A DNA stretch of 64,000 nucleotides from Moringa oleifera (lineage: Eukaryota; Streptophyta; Magnoliopsida; Brassicales; Moringaceae), in the NCBI GenBank assembly GCA_021397835.1, contig JAJFZO010000889.1, positions 2,604,001 through 2,668,000 on the forward strand, read 5' to 3'. Below are positions 26,041 to 38,229 of the stretch, in pieces. Below the pieces are notes generated by a model. The model was not told the DNA's origin and ran no database searches. It saw only the letters and a program-made list of their open reading frames with translations. Made by a program: the position numbers and the translations under genes. Within the stretch, counting starts at the first letter, position 1. Each line of letters opens with the position of its first letter.

Positions 26041-26859
26041 GCTTGTAACCATGTCTCGTGAGAATTTCTCATGGATATCTTAAAAAAGGTAGAATGTGGT
26101 TGCAAGTGGAATAAATGGATATTTTGTTGTATTTTCACAACATCTTTTGCTGTGATGGTTAATGGTTGCCAATGGCAGTTTTTTCATGCAGCCAGGGGTC
26201 CAAGGCAAGGGAACTCACTATCATCGTTATTGTTCTTGTTGGTAATGGAGGCTCTGGATGAATTACTTATGAAGGCGAAGGAAAGAAGACTATTGAAAGT
26301 GTTTACTGGTGGAGGAACAGAAAACGTAATGGAGGTAACTCACATATTATTTGCAAATGACATTATAATATTTTACCGTGCTAAGGTGGAAGAGTTGATT
26401 AGCCTTAGAAGTATTTTATTGAACTTCGAGGCAGTATCAAGGCTAAAAATTAACTTAAAGAAATCTGAATTGATGGTGGTGGGGACGGTGGAAAACGTAA
26501 AAGAATTGGCCAGTGTCTTTGGGTGTAAAGTAGCGAGCTTTCCATTGAAATATCTAGACCTGCCCCTTGGTGCTAGATGTGTCGACAAGGCCATTTGGAA
26601 AGGAGTTGTGAAAAGATTCAAAAGGAAGCTAGCTGGGTGGAAAAAATAGTATTTGTCCAAAAGGCTGAGAGGCTAACTCTCATTAAAAGTGCGCTTTATG
26701 ACTTGCCACTGTACTTCATGTCGATGTTTTCGATGCTAAAAACGATTACTCGTAAGCTGAAAGCAATTCAAAGCAAATTTTTATGAGGTAACAGTTGAGA
26801 ATCTCGTAAGTATCATTTTATGAATTGGCAGGTGGTGTCTCAACCTATCACTTTGGGAG
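26040..26859 (+). mobile_element. Truncated non-LTR (LINE) retrotransposon, reverse transcriptase fragment
   Basis: A plus-strand frame (26071-26649) carries plant LINE reverse-transcriptase landmarks: RGPRQGNSLSS, VMEALDELL, THILFANDIIIF, SRLKINLKKSEL, GCKVASFPLKYL and RFKRKLAGWKK. After a stop and frameshift near 26647 the match continues (RLTLIKSALYDLPLYFMSMF) and ends near SQPITLGG. The catalytic FADD box reads FAND, so one essential Asp is lost. Both ends are missing: there is no endonuclease domain and no poly(A) tail. It is a dead fragment that abuts UGT sequence directly at about 26860. Confidence 0.88.
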
Positions 26860-27087
26860 GAGAAGCAGATCGGGTACTCTGTACCGAGGAGCGATCAAGG
26901 CGGGTACTTTACGAGATATTCGGTAGCCGAGCCACTGAAGCTTGTTATGGTGGAAGAAGCTGGAAAGATTTACAGGGACAAGACGAAGGAGATGAAGGAT
27001 TTGTTCGGAAACAGGAATATATAGGACGGATACCTGAATAACTTTCTGGAATATCTTAATACCCACAGAAATAAGGAAAGGATCTGA
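26860..27087 (+). pseudogene. UGT91-like pseudogene, C-terminal fragment
   Basis: Seventy-six codons read EKQIGYSVPRSDQGGYFTR, then VAEPLKLVMVEEAGKIYRD, then DLFGNRNI, a stop, and DGYLNNFLEYLNTHRNKERI before the terminal stop. This corresponds to the last ~75 residues of UGT91 enzymes, with an internal stop. The wording (KxxGYSVPR, EMKDLFGNR) differs from the three-copy array downstream and looks like a separate UGT91 subclade. The middle of the gene, including the PSPG box, is missing. It is tail-to-tail with the next pseudogene. Confidence 0.85.
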
Positions 27088-27343
27088 GAATAGAAGCCTA
27101 AGCATGGAATCTGATCTTCCCCTTCTACTTGAGCTCTGATTAATTTCTAGAATATCTACAAAGCTGCTTTACTGGTCTGTTCTTAAAGACACAGATTTCT
27201 TAAATAATTTATTGTGAACCATTTAACACTTTTTTATGATAAAATGATGTCTGAATATTACAGATAAATCTCTTCAGACTCCATGAACAATGTCTTCAAG
27301 GAAATCATACCTAATTACAGAAATCTCCTTTGTTTAATTAAAC

Positions 27344-28068
27344 CTACTTTTTTTCAAGATATCCAATAAAATCTTCCACGTATCTATCATGGAGGTTTTT
27401 ATTGCCTAACATTTTGCTCATCTCCAGAGCGTTTTCTCTGTAGATCTTCCCTAAATCTTCAAGTGGAACTAATCTTAGTGACTCAACCACTGAGTTCCTC
27501 GGGAAGGAACCGTCTTGCTCGTGTCTTGGCACTTCGATGCCCTTCTTCTTCTCTTCGAAAACCTAGCGATCAGTCCCTAGTCTATTATGAAAGGCAACAT
27601 GACCAAAGCACGTCCCAAACTGAGTCCCTCGATGATTGAGCTCCAACCACAGTGAGTCAAGAACCCGCCTACTGATTCGTGGGCGAGTATTCTGTGTTGA
27701 GATGCCCAACTCGTCCAGATAACCCCACGGTCTATGATTCGCTCTTCCAACCCGTCTGGTGACTCAAGTGTGTCTGCAGAAGCTTTTTGCTTTCTTAGAA
27801 CCCAGAAGAATGGTAAACCAGATGGCTCTAACTCCAGAGCCAACTCGGTGATGTTGTCTTGACTCAGGTTTAACTCGATTCCCAGTGTTACTTAGAAGAC
27901 AGATCCCTTGCTTTGTTTGTCTAACCATTGGCTGATGGTTTGCCAGGTCTCGTCGACGGTGCCCTCGTTAACAGGCAAGGAAGGTGGCAACAGGCCGATG
28001 GGGACAATCGGTTTACCGTGAAGGTAGGAGTAGAGAATCAGCCACTGTGGCTCAAGCTCCGTGCAGGC
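27344..28068 (-). pseudogene. UGT91 pseudogene, 5'-truncated
   Basis: The minus strand encodes the C-terminal half of a UGT91 enzyme, from the ELEPQW motif to the stop. It includes most of the PSPG donor-binding box ([20 protein letters not shown] then GWSS). Defects are visible: a stop replaces Tyr in the VVYIALGSE segment (about 27891), another stop falls at the PSPG end (IID then stop, about 27579), and a one-base deletion near 27565 shifts the frame. Similarity to the intact copies ends abruptly at about 28068, after which the sequence is AT-rich. The first half of the gene is absent. Confidence 0.9.
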
Positions 28069-28069
28069 A

Positions 28070-29980
28070 ATTAGATAATTAATAAATTAAACTAAATTTA
28101 CGATAACTTTTAACACGTAATATTATATTTAGGTTATATCAAAGTTTAAATTTGATTTTATATTTAAAAAAATTATTTTATAATTAATAATATTAGATTG
28201 ATGATAAATATTTATTAATATATAATGATTTTTTTGTGAAAATAATATTTTAATTAACAAAAACAACGAATCAATTTATAATTATTATTTTTTAATAAAT
28301 TTTTTTTAAAAAATTATTTTTTATTTTTAAATAATAAAAATAAAATAAAATAAAAATTTTTATAATTATTTCAAAGTGATTTTTAAAAGAATGTTTTTTA
28401 AAAAAATATATATTTTTAACAAAAGTACTTTAAGGAACCAATACACTTTTTATTAAAAAATTAAAAAATTTAAATAAAAAATGAATTGACATATATTACA
28501 GCTTAATATTTTTTAATAATTATTTATAAACAAATTACTTTATTAAATCTGTTGCTGATTTTTCTTTATGATCATTGTTGCTACCACTAACATCTCCCAA
28601 AGGAGTTCCCTTTCTAATCAATTTGCCTTAACTATTTCAACCTCACTGGGTAAATCAAAAAGGATGTGGTGCTTTATTTGAAGATTATCATGACAAATTT
28701 TGATCGACTCAATTTTTATTGCTTTGAATTTGCTGTTGACTACGATTCAGATTCCGATTCGATCTCAATTTTTTACTTATTCAAATCATACCTTCCATGA
28801 TCCTTCAAACTAATTTATCACATTTATTAAATTTATTATTTTTAACTTGTTTTAAAAAATTAATTAAATACTTCCCACGATAAACTTAAACTATTTTACA
28901 ATAATGTCATTAAATCAAAATATTAACTTATTGCGGATCAACTTCTTCATTTTTTTAAACTAATTTCAAATTTTTTTCTTCATCTATTATAATACTTATG
29001 GATTATTCCTCGAAGGCCATTATTCTGCCCAACGACCGTCGCACCAGAAAGAAAGGAAAGACTTTTTTATTTATTTGTTAACTTTGATTGTGGTTCTCTA
29101 TTTAATGCTTCCTTTGGTCTCTGGTGAGATCTGATCATGCCGGACCGAATCATTTTCGTCAATTGCACGTATATTTCCCCTTTTAGCAAAAAAAGAAAAA
29201 AAAAAAAGAAGAGAGAGACTTTTGAGTTTCCGCATAAAGAGCGGCGGTTCAGACAAATAAATCTGATATCTTATATTTATATTTAAGTTTAATGTTACAT
29301 TATTTTTAATTTATACATAAATTTTAGTTAAGAATTATATTTAATTGTTAATCAGTGTCATTCTCGTCTTTTTGTTTCAGATTCTTCGTCACGTGGGCTT
29401 GAATCTTCAAAGTGGGGTCTCTGTTGACTTCATGAACTTGATATTTGTTTGTAGATTTGATAGAGTGGATTGGACGTTGCTTGGTTGAATGGATTCAGCT
29501 GTCTTACATGTCATTTAAATTTTTTATTAAAAATATAAATTATTAAATTTTTTTATGGTATTACAGTAAAAGCTGATTTGCTCTCTTATTAACACGTCTA
29601 AACATGAAATTCCACAGCCTCATTAGAATTGTCACCCAATTTCATGTTGTAGCAGAGAAAAATAGGAATAAATATTGACCGTTCTGCTTTGTAACATTGA
29701 ATACGCAAAGAAAGTATCAATTAATCTGATATATGATAAATCTTTTTATTATTCAAAATAATATGCCAAAAATAAAGGATCTTTAACCATAACCATAAGA
29801 ACAAGGACAAACTTACCCGACACTATAAAAATGTTGCACATACTTTGAAAAAATTATGAAAATATGGAAAAAGTTACATTAAGACAATAAAAATTACATA
29901 AAAATTTTAAAAAATTACAACAGTATTGTAAAAAAAATACTTAGATATAGAAAAAATATGCATTATAAGAAAAATTGAAA
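28070..29980. other. AT-rich intergenic DNA within the UGT array
   Basis: No coding region is supported. From about 28550 on, pieces resemble the corresponding spacer before the last UGT copy (about 39250-39600), for example the stretch around gctgatttt...atcattgttgct and the later segment near cacccaatttcatgttg. This marks the outer part of the duplicated unit. Confidence 0.5.
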
Positions 29981-30215
29981 TTTTACCTGGATTAAAGTTG
30001 CACCTACCATTGTAACTTCATGCAGACCTTTGCAAGCATTAGGTTGACAACAATTCAAAAAAGTACAAGCAATAATAGTGTTTGGAAAGGGAGTGCGGAC
30101 GCTCCTTTTGAATATCAGAGACATTGTTGTCCAATTATATAAATGAAAGCCAGAAACAGCTACAGTTAACAACCACGACTATTTTCGGAATTGACCTAAA
30201 ATGATAAATGTTTTT

Positions 30216-31648
30216 TTAAGTCATTTCTTCCATCTCCTCTTGGGTTCCAGTCTTATGTTTTTCGAGATATCGAATAAAATCTTTCATGTAACGATCGTGG
30301 AGGTTGTTGTTGCCAAACATTTTGCTCATCTCCACTGCGTTTTCTCTGTAAATCTTTCCTTCATCTTCAACAAGGACCAATCTTAGTGACTCTGCCAGTG
30401 AGGTCCTGGTGAAGGACCCGTCTTGCTCGTTTCTCGGCACTTCGATGCCCGTCTTCTTCTCTTCGAAAATCCTAGCGTTCAGTCCCTGGTCTATTGCGAA
30501 AGGCAACATGATCAAAGCACGTCCGAAACTGAGTCCCTCGATGATTGAACTCCAACCACAGTGAGTCAAAAACCCGCCTATTGATTCGTGAGCGAGTGTT
30601 CTGAGTTGAGGTGCCCAACTTGTCCAGACAATCCCACGGTCTTTGATTCGCTCCGTGAACCCGTCTGGTAACTCAACGGAGTCGCTGTCTGCAGAAGCAT
30701 TTTGCTTTCGTAGAACCCAGAAGAACGGCAAACCGGATAGCTCTAGCCCCAGAGCCAACTCTGTGATGTTGTCTTGACTTAGACTTAACTCGCTTCCCAT
30801 TGCTATGTAGACGACAGATCCTTTTTTTTGTTTGTCCAGCCATTGGCTCATGGTTTGCCAGGTCTCGTCGACCGTGTCCTTGTCAACAGGTAAGGAAGGT
30901 GGCAAAAGGCCGATGGGAACAATCGGTTTACCGTGAAGGTGCGAGCATAGACGCAGCCACTGTGGCTCAAGCTCCATACAGCTGCGTATCACTAGCACTT
31001 CACAGCCGGCAATGACAGACCCCGCACGGAACCCATCAGTGGCCCCCGATGGGTTCTCGTCTAAATGATCGAGGATCCTTTTCGCCTCGTGGAGTCGAAA
31101 AGCTACGTTTGAGGGAAAGGGCACCCAAGGGGGCGGCACCGTGAAGTGTTTAGGCTCCTTCCGGGAATCATCACCGTTGATCATGGACGACGTCGATGGA
31201 GCGAAGAAACCGAAGGTAGCGGCGTTGAAGATGTTGAAGAAGGCCCGTGAGATACCAAGGCTCTCAGCGATGGGTCCCAACCAGTGAGGGGCAAAGTCGT
31301 AGATAATCCAATCTGGCGTAGAATCTTGCAGGAAGTTGGCTAGACCTTGATGGAGGCCGTCGAAAGCTTTCTTGAGGTACGGGACCGTGTGGTGAGGTAT
31401 GTCCATGGTGGCCTCTGCGTCTGGGGGAGATTATCTTCATGTGGCAAAGGAACGCTCACTAGGTTTATCAACTTCGACAGATCCGGAGGCACGTAAGGGA
31501 GGCGCTGGATGTTTCTCGGGGTGGATATGAAGGAAATCCGGTGACCCTTTTGGGCGATGAGCTTGGCTACCTCGAAAAACGGGATGATGTGACCAAAGGC
31601 CAGCCAAGGAAACATAGCGACATGGAGCTGCTTATGATGCTCAGCCAT
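30216..31648 (-). pseudogene. UGT91 glycosyltransferase copy broken by one frameshift
   Basis: This is a near full-length homologue of the two intact copies. It starts [20 protein letters not shown] (catalytic His in the same place) and later has [28 protein letters not shown] and a complete PSPG box ([20 protein letters not shown] to DQ). Between codons for DNLPPDAEA a single base is missing: the intact gene reads gtctggagggag on the plus strand while this copy reads gtctgggggag (about 31421-31431). Translation therefore leaves the frame after about 75 codons. The rest is open to the normal stop. It could be a very recent pseudogene, an allele, or a sequence error. Its 5' and 3' flanks match those of the intact copies. 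Confidence 0.9.
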
Positions 31649-31699
31649 GGAGTTTTGAGCGGGGAGATTCTTCTTCGGTCTCTCTCTCACTCCCCGTAG

Positions 31700-32655
31700 C
31701 GATTCAGCATTATTTTTCTAGCTTAATTTGTAAACAAAGCTTGAAGATGACTGAAGCCAAATTGTGTGTCGTCTGCCATTACGTCACTGCTTACCAACTT
31801 GTAGGCTCTTTCTTTTTACCTTATCAATGGCATCAGATGAAAACGCAACTGGGGTAGGGCCGAAGCTTGAAGCTCAATGTTGTGTCAGAAAATGTTAAAT
31901 GGACGAAGAATATATTGCCAAATCTTGAAAGACCGAATCATTTTTAATAATTAACTATGATCTAATCAGATAACATTAACGTATTTATTATATTTAAATT
32001 TTATTTTTATTAAATAATATATTATATTAGGTTCCATGATTGTAAATATATTATTGAATTTATTTTATTGTTTATTATTATTATTATTTTAAAATTATTA
32101 TTTTTATGTGTATTTGTTTTTTATTAATTGTCAATAATTATTGTCATGAATTGAAGATTACAGTTTATGTGGTAATACTGGACTTGTCAAATTATTACAA
32201 GATTTTAACACACCAATAGATAATTCCTTCAACTTTTATGGCGCATTTGCCACCTGCATAAATTATTTGTCTGCATGGTACAGTCGAAAACAGACATTAC
32301 AGTGAAACAATAAGGTAAAGTGAACATATGATGGTATCAACAAGATCTTCTTACAGCGTATGGCCTTTAGTTGTTCGTTTGTTTCTTGTCAGAATTAGGC
32401 TGATCTGAACGAAATTGAAGTTCTCTTTTTACTTTTCGTGGGTTGACTAGCGGCATGAAACAAGATTAGGCTGTTCATAGATCCATTGATTGGATTTCCT
32501 ATATATCAAATATCTGGATTACAAATATTTTTTTGGTGAAGGGGATTCAACCACGTGTGCTTTCATCGTATATATTGGCAACTAAATTTGTGCTCTTTGG
32601 TATAAGACGAAAAAGATAAAGATGCATATCTGGAGGCCAGTTGCATAGTATCTAC
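31700..32655. promoter_or_regulatory. Conserved 5' flank shared by UGT91 copies (copy A)
   Basis: This is upstream DNA of the frameshifted copy (minus-strand gene). Blocks such as ctttctttttacc, tgtctgcatggtacagtc and ggctgttcatagatccattg recur at matching distance upstream of the other two copies (38230-38840 and 46700-47440). The match shows that promoters were duplicated along with the genes. Individual cis-elements cannot be assigned. Confidence 0.6.
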
Positions 32656-34242
32656 ATAAATAAAGAATTTTTTAAAATATTTCAACATCAATTTTTTTTT
32701 ATTTCAATTTATTTACATCAAATTGGTGTTATAATATTATTTTAATAATATAAATAATAATTGTTAATAAAAATATTTATAAATATTAATTAATTTATAA
32801 ATATTTTAAAATAATTAATATAATTTAAAATTTTAATTTATATTTTTACATATTTTTAAAAAATTAATATTATATAATAAATTATAATTTTTAATAATTT
32901 TGAACTTAATAATTTATCAATTAAATTTCATAAAATATTTTTACCGTAATTTTAACTTAATTATTTTTATGAATTACTTATATTTTTACGATAATGTATA
33001 ATTTTTTGATAGAGTAGTTTCACATATATGAATTATAAATTAATGTTGTAATTTTAGTTTAAGTTGTAATCGTTAATGTGTTCTTATTTTTACTGTACTG
33101 TATATCAATTGAAAAAAAATTATTTTTATCATGTTCATGTAAAAATTTAAATTATATTATAAATTATAAATTATTTTAAATTTTTATATATTTTTAAATA
33201 ATAATTTTAATAATATATAATTTTATTATTAATTAAATAATTTTATTATTAATAATAATTTAAATAAAATAAAATTATATATTGAATATTGGTCTTATTT
33301 TGAATATCTTGATGAGACATTCTTAATGATATAATTTTTTTTAATAATATCATATATTTTTTAAGTTATTGATCAAAAATATATTTGATTTAAAACTTTT
33401 AAAAAGTAATTTATAAAAAAAATTATTTTAAAATTTTATCAATTTAGTGTAGTTACAATAGTGCATCAAATTTAGTGCACCACTGTAACTGCACTAAATT
33501 GAAAGTATCAATTTACCATCTCGTTAAAGATGATTTCACTTTATTTTTTACGATAAAATGACGTTTTACCGTTTTTATTGGAGATAACCTTAGTCATGCA
33601 TGGTTTCAGTGCCCTTAGGCCATCTTCAATCAAGATAGTAAAATGATAAAATACTGTTTAAAATTGATCAAATCCTTTTTAATGAGACAGTAAATTAACT
33701 TTTGTAATTTGGTACAGTATTATACTCACATCAAATTGATGCTCTTTTAAAAAAAATTTTTAGATTACTTTTTTAAAAGTCTTTGAATCAAATATATTTT
33801 TGATTAATATTTTAATAAATATATGATATTATTAGAAGAAAATTATACCATTAAGAATATCTAATCAAAATTTTTAAAATAAGACCAATATTTAATAAAA
33901 ATTTTATTTTATTTAAATTATTTATAATAATAATATATTTATTTAATAAATTTTTAATTTTAAAAATTAATAAAAATTATAATTTATTATATAATATTAA
34001 TTTTCTAAAAAATATAAATTAAAATTTTAAATTACATTTAATTATTTTATTATTTAAAAAATTAATTAATATTTACAAATATTTTTATTAATAAATATTT
34101 TTATATTATTAAAATAATATTATAATACTAATTTGATATAAATGGGTTGAAGATGAAAAAAATTTGGTGTTGAAATATTCTGAAAAGATTCTTTTTTAAC
34201 ACCAAATTGATGTTAAATTTGGCGTATAAGTTGAAGATGGCC
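32655..34242. repeat. Foldback inverted repeat: two MITE-like elements in opposite orientation
   Basis: The segment 33618-34242 begins ggccatcttcaa and ends ttgaagatggcc, a perfect 12-bp terminal inverted repeat, preceded by TTA and followed by TTG. The segment about 32655-33589 is a diverged reverse-complement copy. For instance attactttttaaaag...atatatttttgat...ccattaagaat...aagaccaatatt is shared in inverted order, and its inner end reads ttggagataacc followed by TTA. The far end of the first copy is truncated. The ends and possible 3-bp TTA target duplication fit a PIF/Harbinger-type MITE. No transposase is encoded. Confidence 0.75.
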
Positions 34243-36290
34243 TTGTACAATTCTTTTACAGCTAGGAATAAGAGTGGTTATGGCTCGTTTTTTATTGACT
34301 TTTAATTTCGAATCGTCGATTCAAACTTTATAATTAGAATAAAATGAAATCTAAATAGTTAAATTTAATTTTGATTAAGATTCAATTTAAAATCAGTTCA
34401 AATTTCAGTTCAAATCATAATCGGTTTAAGTTCATGTTCGATTTAAATACGATTTAATTTCGATTTAAATTTGATTTAAATTTGATCAGATTTAAATTCA
34501 GTTTAGAGTCGACTTAAAGAGAAATGTTTTATAAGTAGATTAAATTTTTTTAATAAAAATATAGTGACATATTTTTATTGAAAAATATATATTTTAAAAA
34601 TTAAATTATATTATAAATTTTTAAAATTTATTTTTTATAAAAAATAAATTTAATTATTTTATATATTTTTAATTAATTAATTAAAAATCGAATAAACACT
34701 GTCGATTTTGATTTTAGTCCAAAATTTATATAAATTATAATAAAATTATATTTAAAGTGATTTTGATTATAGTTCAAAATTAAAATCATTATAAATGATT
34801 TTAATTCTATTAAAATTTTAAAGACTATGATTCAGTTCATTCACTTGAACTAAACTGTGATCAACCCTAGCTGTGAACCAGTTACTCTTCACCCTCTTAT
34901 TAGTATCCTTCCCATATATGGCTTATTTAGTTGCTGCATTATATGAGCTATCTGCATTTCATATGATCATCTCATTTTGCCACCATGCTGCTCGTGGGGA
35001 AGTTAGGGATGGTTGTGCTGTTTTTTCCTTTCTTTCGTTTTTCATTTGATTTCCTTAGCTACAGAGTAGAGATGTTAAAAAAAACAGTAAAACCCTAAAA
35101 ATCATTCAAATTAAATAACGTATTGTTTAAAATTAATATTTAAAATAATTTAAAAAATATAAATCATATTAATACAAAATTTAAAATATAAATAATTTGA
35201 TTTTAAAAAATATAAATTATTTGATTTAAAATAAAATCATATCATATCATATTTGATAAAAATAAAATTTTTATTTTTTATTACTTTTTAAAAACTTAAA
35301 CTCATAATTTTTATTCAAATTTTTTTATAAAAAAATAATATTAATTTATCATGTAATAGAAGTTACAAATTCTTACACTTGTCGGATCTTTATTATCTTT
35401 TTTTACTCTATTATGTTTTATTCATTGGGTTATTTTTATTCACAAAGAATTAGGTTTAATAATCAATCTCAAATATTGAGAGATTTTAAATTTTAAATTA
35501 ATTATGATTGATGTTTAAATTTTTTTAATTCATAATAGATTGATGTTGCTTGACATTTATTTTAAAAATATATTAATAAACTAAATGATATTATATTTTA
35601 TAATATAATTTAATATAATTTATATTATTTGTATCTAATTATATTATTAAAAATAATTATTAAATTAATTAAAAATTAAAAAATATATAAATGGGATGAA
35701 ACAGGATGGGAAAATCTCCTTTATAAAATCAAGACGCTGACATATCAAGTCAAAACAAATCCTATTAGTCAGCCAGAGTTTTCTGTAGCAGTAGTAAAAC
35801 AAATTCCAGGCCGTCCCATTAGAGCATACAAGATCAGATCTTCATCCATGATTGAGTTTACACACAATGTACCGAAATCTTGTCCTGTAGTTGCCCACTT
35901 TTTTCTCTCTTTTTCCTTTCCTTCCTCACTTTTTTCATCGAGCTTTTCCCTTCTTTATTTAAATTTATTTTATATTTAACATAAATTAAAATCAAAAAAT
36001 AAAATCTTGAAATGATTGACTTTATACTTGTATTTAAGATGAAAATAAATTAGTTTTAAGTTTTTTCCTATAATTTCAAGCAATAATGAGAAAAATTTAT
36101 AATCACGTTAAATAATTTTATTTTTTTAATATTTTTATATAATATATATAATAACATGTGTAAATTATGATTTATTTATTTATTTTAAATTTTTATACAA
36201 TATAAATATGAATTTCATTTAAATTCATTTAAAAAAGCATATATGAATTTGTGATTGTGACCTTTGTATGTTTTATCAATCAAAATTCAA
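34243..36290. other. AT-rich spacer between UGT copies
   Basis: No genes are seen. 34270-34870 is rich in repeated gatttaaattt-type words and ends near gatcaaccctagc. It resembles 13890-14420 and may be another degenerate repeat. 35880-36290 is the distal 3' flank of the following UGT gene and has a counterpart at about 39790-40230. Confidence 0.45.
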
Positions 36291-36755
36291 GGCATAATGT
36301 ACAAACAGATGAAAGGATCTTAGCCGATACTATAAGCACAAGGACAAACTTAGAGGGACATTCGAAAAAGTCGACCTTTAAAAAAGTTATAAAAATATTT
36401 TTAAAAAATTAGAAAAAGCAAAAATTGATCAAATTACAAGGCATAGGGCAAAGTTACATAGATAATTTGCTTTTAAAAAATGAAAATTTACCTTGATTTT
36501 GCATTAAAAAAATCTGAGATTTTTTCTTGATTTTGCACAAAGTTACACCTACCCTCATAACTTCATGCCGAAATCTGCAAACATTGGGTCGACAACAATT
36601 CAAGACATACGCGCAATAATAGTGTTTTGAAAGAGAGTGCGGCGGCCCCCATGAAACATCAGGAACATTTTGTCCAATTTTATAAATGAAAGCCGAAAAC
36701 AGCTACAGTTAACGAACATTATTATTTTCGGAAGAGCCAAAAGTGAGAAATGTTT

Positions 36756-38177
36756 CTAAGTCGTTTCCCCAATTTCAGTCTTATGTTTTTCGAGATACCC
36801 AATAAAATCTTCCATGTAACGATCGTGTAGGTACTTGTTGCCAAACATTTTGCTTATCTCCACTGCGTTTTCTCTGTAAATCTTTCCTTCATCTTCAACG
36901 AGGACCAATCTCAGTGATTCGGCCAGTGAGGTCCTGGTGAAGGACCCGTCTTGCTCGTTTCTCGGCACTTCGATGCCCGTCTTCTTCTCTTCGAAACTCC
37001 TAGCGATCAGTCCCTGGTCTATTGCGAAGGGCAACAGGATCAAAGCACGCCCGAAACTGAGTCCCTCGATGATTGAACTCCAACCACAGTGAGTCAAAAA
37101 CCCACCTATTGATTCGTGAGCGAGTATTCTGAGTTGAGGTGCCCATTTCGTCCAGACAATCCCACGGCCTTTGATTCGCTCCTCGAATCCGGCTGGTAAC
37201 TCAATGGAGTCGCTCTCTGCAGAAGCATTTTGCTTTCGTAGAACCCAGAAGAACGGCAAACCGGATAGCTGTAGCCCCAGAGCCAACTCGGTGATGTTGT
37301 CTTGACTCAGATTTAACTCGCTTCCCAGTGCTATGTAGACGACAGATCCTTTTTTTTGTTTGTCCAGCCATTGGCTGATGGTTTGCCAGGTCTCGTCGAC
37401 GGCGTCCTGGTTAACAGACAAGGAAGGTGGCAACAGGCCGATGGGAACAACCGGTTTACCGTGAAGGTGCGAGTAGAGGCGCAGCCACTGTGGCTCAAGC
37501 TCCATACAGCTGCGTATCACTAGCACTTCACAGCCGGCGATGACAGAAATCAAACGGAACATATCGGTGACCCCCGAAGGGTTCTCGTCTAAATGTTCGA
37601 GCATCTTCTTCGCCTCGTGGAGTCGAAACGCTACGTTTGAGGGAAAGGGCACCCAAGGAGGCGGCACAGTGAAATGTTTAGGCTCCTTCCGGGAATCATC
37701 ACCGTTGATCATGGACGACGTCGATGGAGCGAAGAAACAGAGGGTAGCGGCGTTGAAGATGCTGAAGAAGGCCCGTGAGATACCGAGGCTCTCGGCGATG
37801 GGTCCCAACCAGTGAGGGGCAAAGTCGTAGATAATCCAATCTGGCGTAGAATCTTGCAGGAAGTTGACTAGACCTTGATGGAGGCCGTCGAAAGCTTTCT
37901 TGAGGTACGGGACCCTGTGATGAGGTACGTCCATGGTGGCCTCTGCGTCTGGAGGGAGATTATCTTCATGTGGCAAAGGAATGCTCACTAAGTTTATCAA
38001 CTTCGACAGATCTGGAGGCACGTAAGGGAGGCGTTGGACGTTCCTCGGAGTGGATATGAACGAAATCCGGTGACCCTTTTGGGCGATGAGCTTAGCTACC
38101 TCGAAAAACGGGATGATGTGACCAAAGGCCAGCCATGGAAACATGGCGACATGGAGCTGCTTATGATGCTCAGCCAT
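36756..38177 (-). CDS. UGT91-family UDP-glycosyltransferase
   Basis: An intact, intronless 473-aa gene. Family 1 UGTs move a sugar from a UDP donor to a small acceptor in the cytosol. UGT91 members usually add a second sugar to an existing glycoside, and homologues are often annotated as putative UDP-rhamnose:rhamnosyltransferase. Visible features: catalytic His20 in [10 protein letters not shown], partner Asp118 in [11 protein letters not shown], and a 44-residue PSPG box from Trp345 ([15 protein letters not shown]) to Gln388 (IDQ), with HCGWSS where most UGTs have HCGWNS. The C-terminus has [20 protein letters not shown]. No signal peptide or membrane segment is seen. The start is the shared [10 protein letters not shown]. 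Neighbours are close paralogues with shared flanks. Acceptor and sugar cannot be told from the sequence. Confidence 0.93.
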   Translation of the reverse strand: MAEHHKQLHVAMFPWLAFGHIIPFFEVAKLIAQKGHRISFISTPRNVQRLPYVPPDLSKLINLVSIPLPHEDNLPPDAEATMDVPHHRVPYLKKAFDGLHQGLVNFLQDSTPDWIIYDFAPHWLGPIAESLGISRAFFSIFNAATLCFFAPSTSSMINGDDSRKEPKHFTVPPPWVPFPSNVAFRLHEAKKMLEHLDENPSGVTDMFRLISVIAGCEVLVIRSCMELEPQWLRLYSHLHGKPVVPIGLLPPSLSVNQDAVDETWQTISQWLDKQKKGSVVYIALGSELNLSQDNITELALGLQLSGLPFFWVLRKQNASAESDSIELPAGFEERIKGRGIVWTKWAPQLRILAHESIGGFLTHCGWSSIIEGLSFGRALILLPFAIDQGLIARSFEEKKTGIEVPRNEQDGSFTRTSLAESLRLVLVEDEGKIYRENAVEISKMFGNKYLHDRYMEDFIGYLEKHKTEIGETT

Positions 38178-38229
38178 GGAGTTTTGAGCAGGGAGGTTCT
38201 TCTTCGGTCCCTCAGTTCTCTCTCTCGCT

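Noticed and set aside
30216..31690. Two separate overlapping UGT genes
   Set aside because: The two frames are halves of one gene separated by a one-base deletion relative to the intact copies; they align end to end with a single 473-aa protein.
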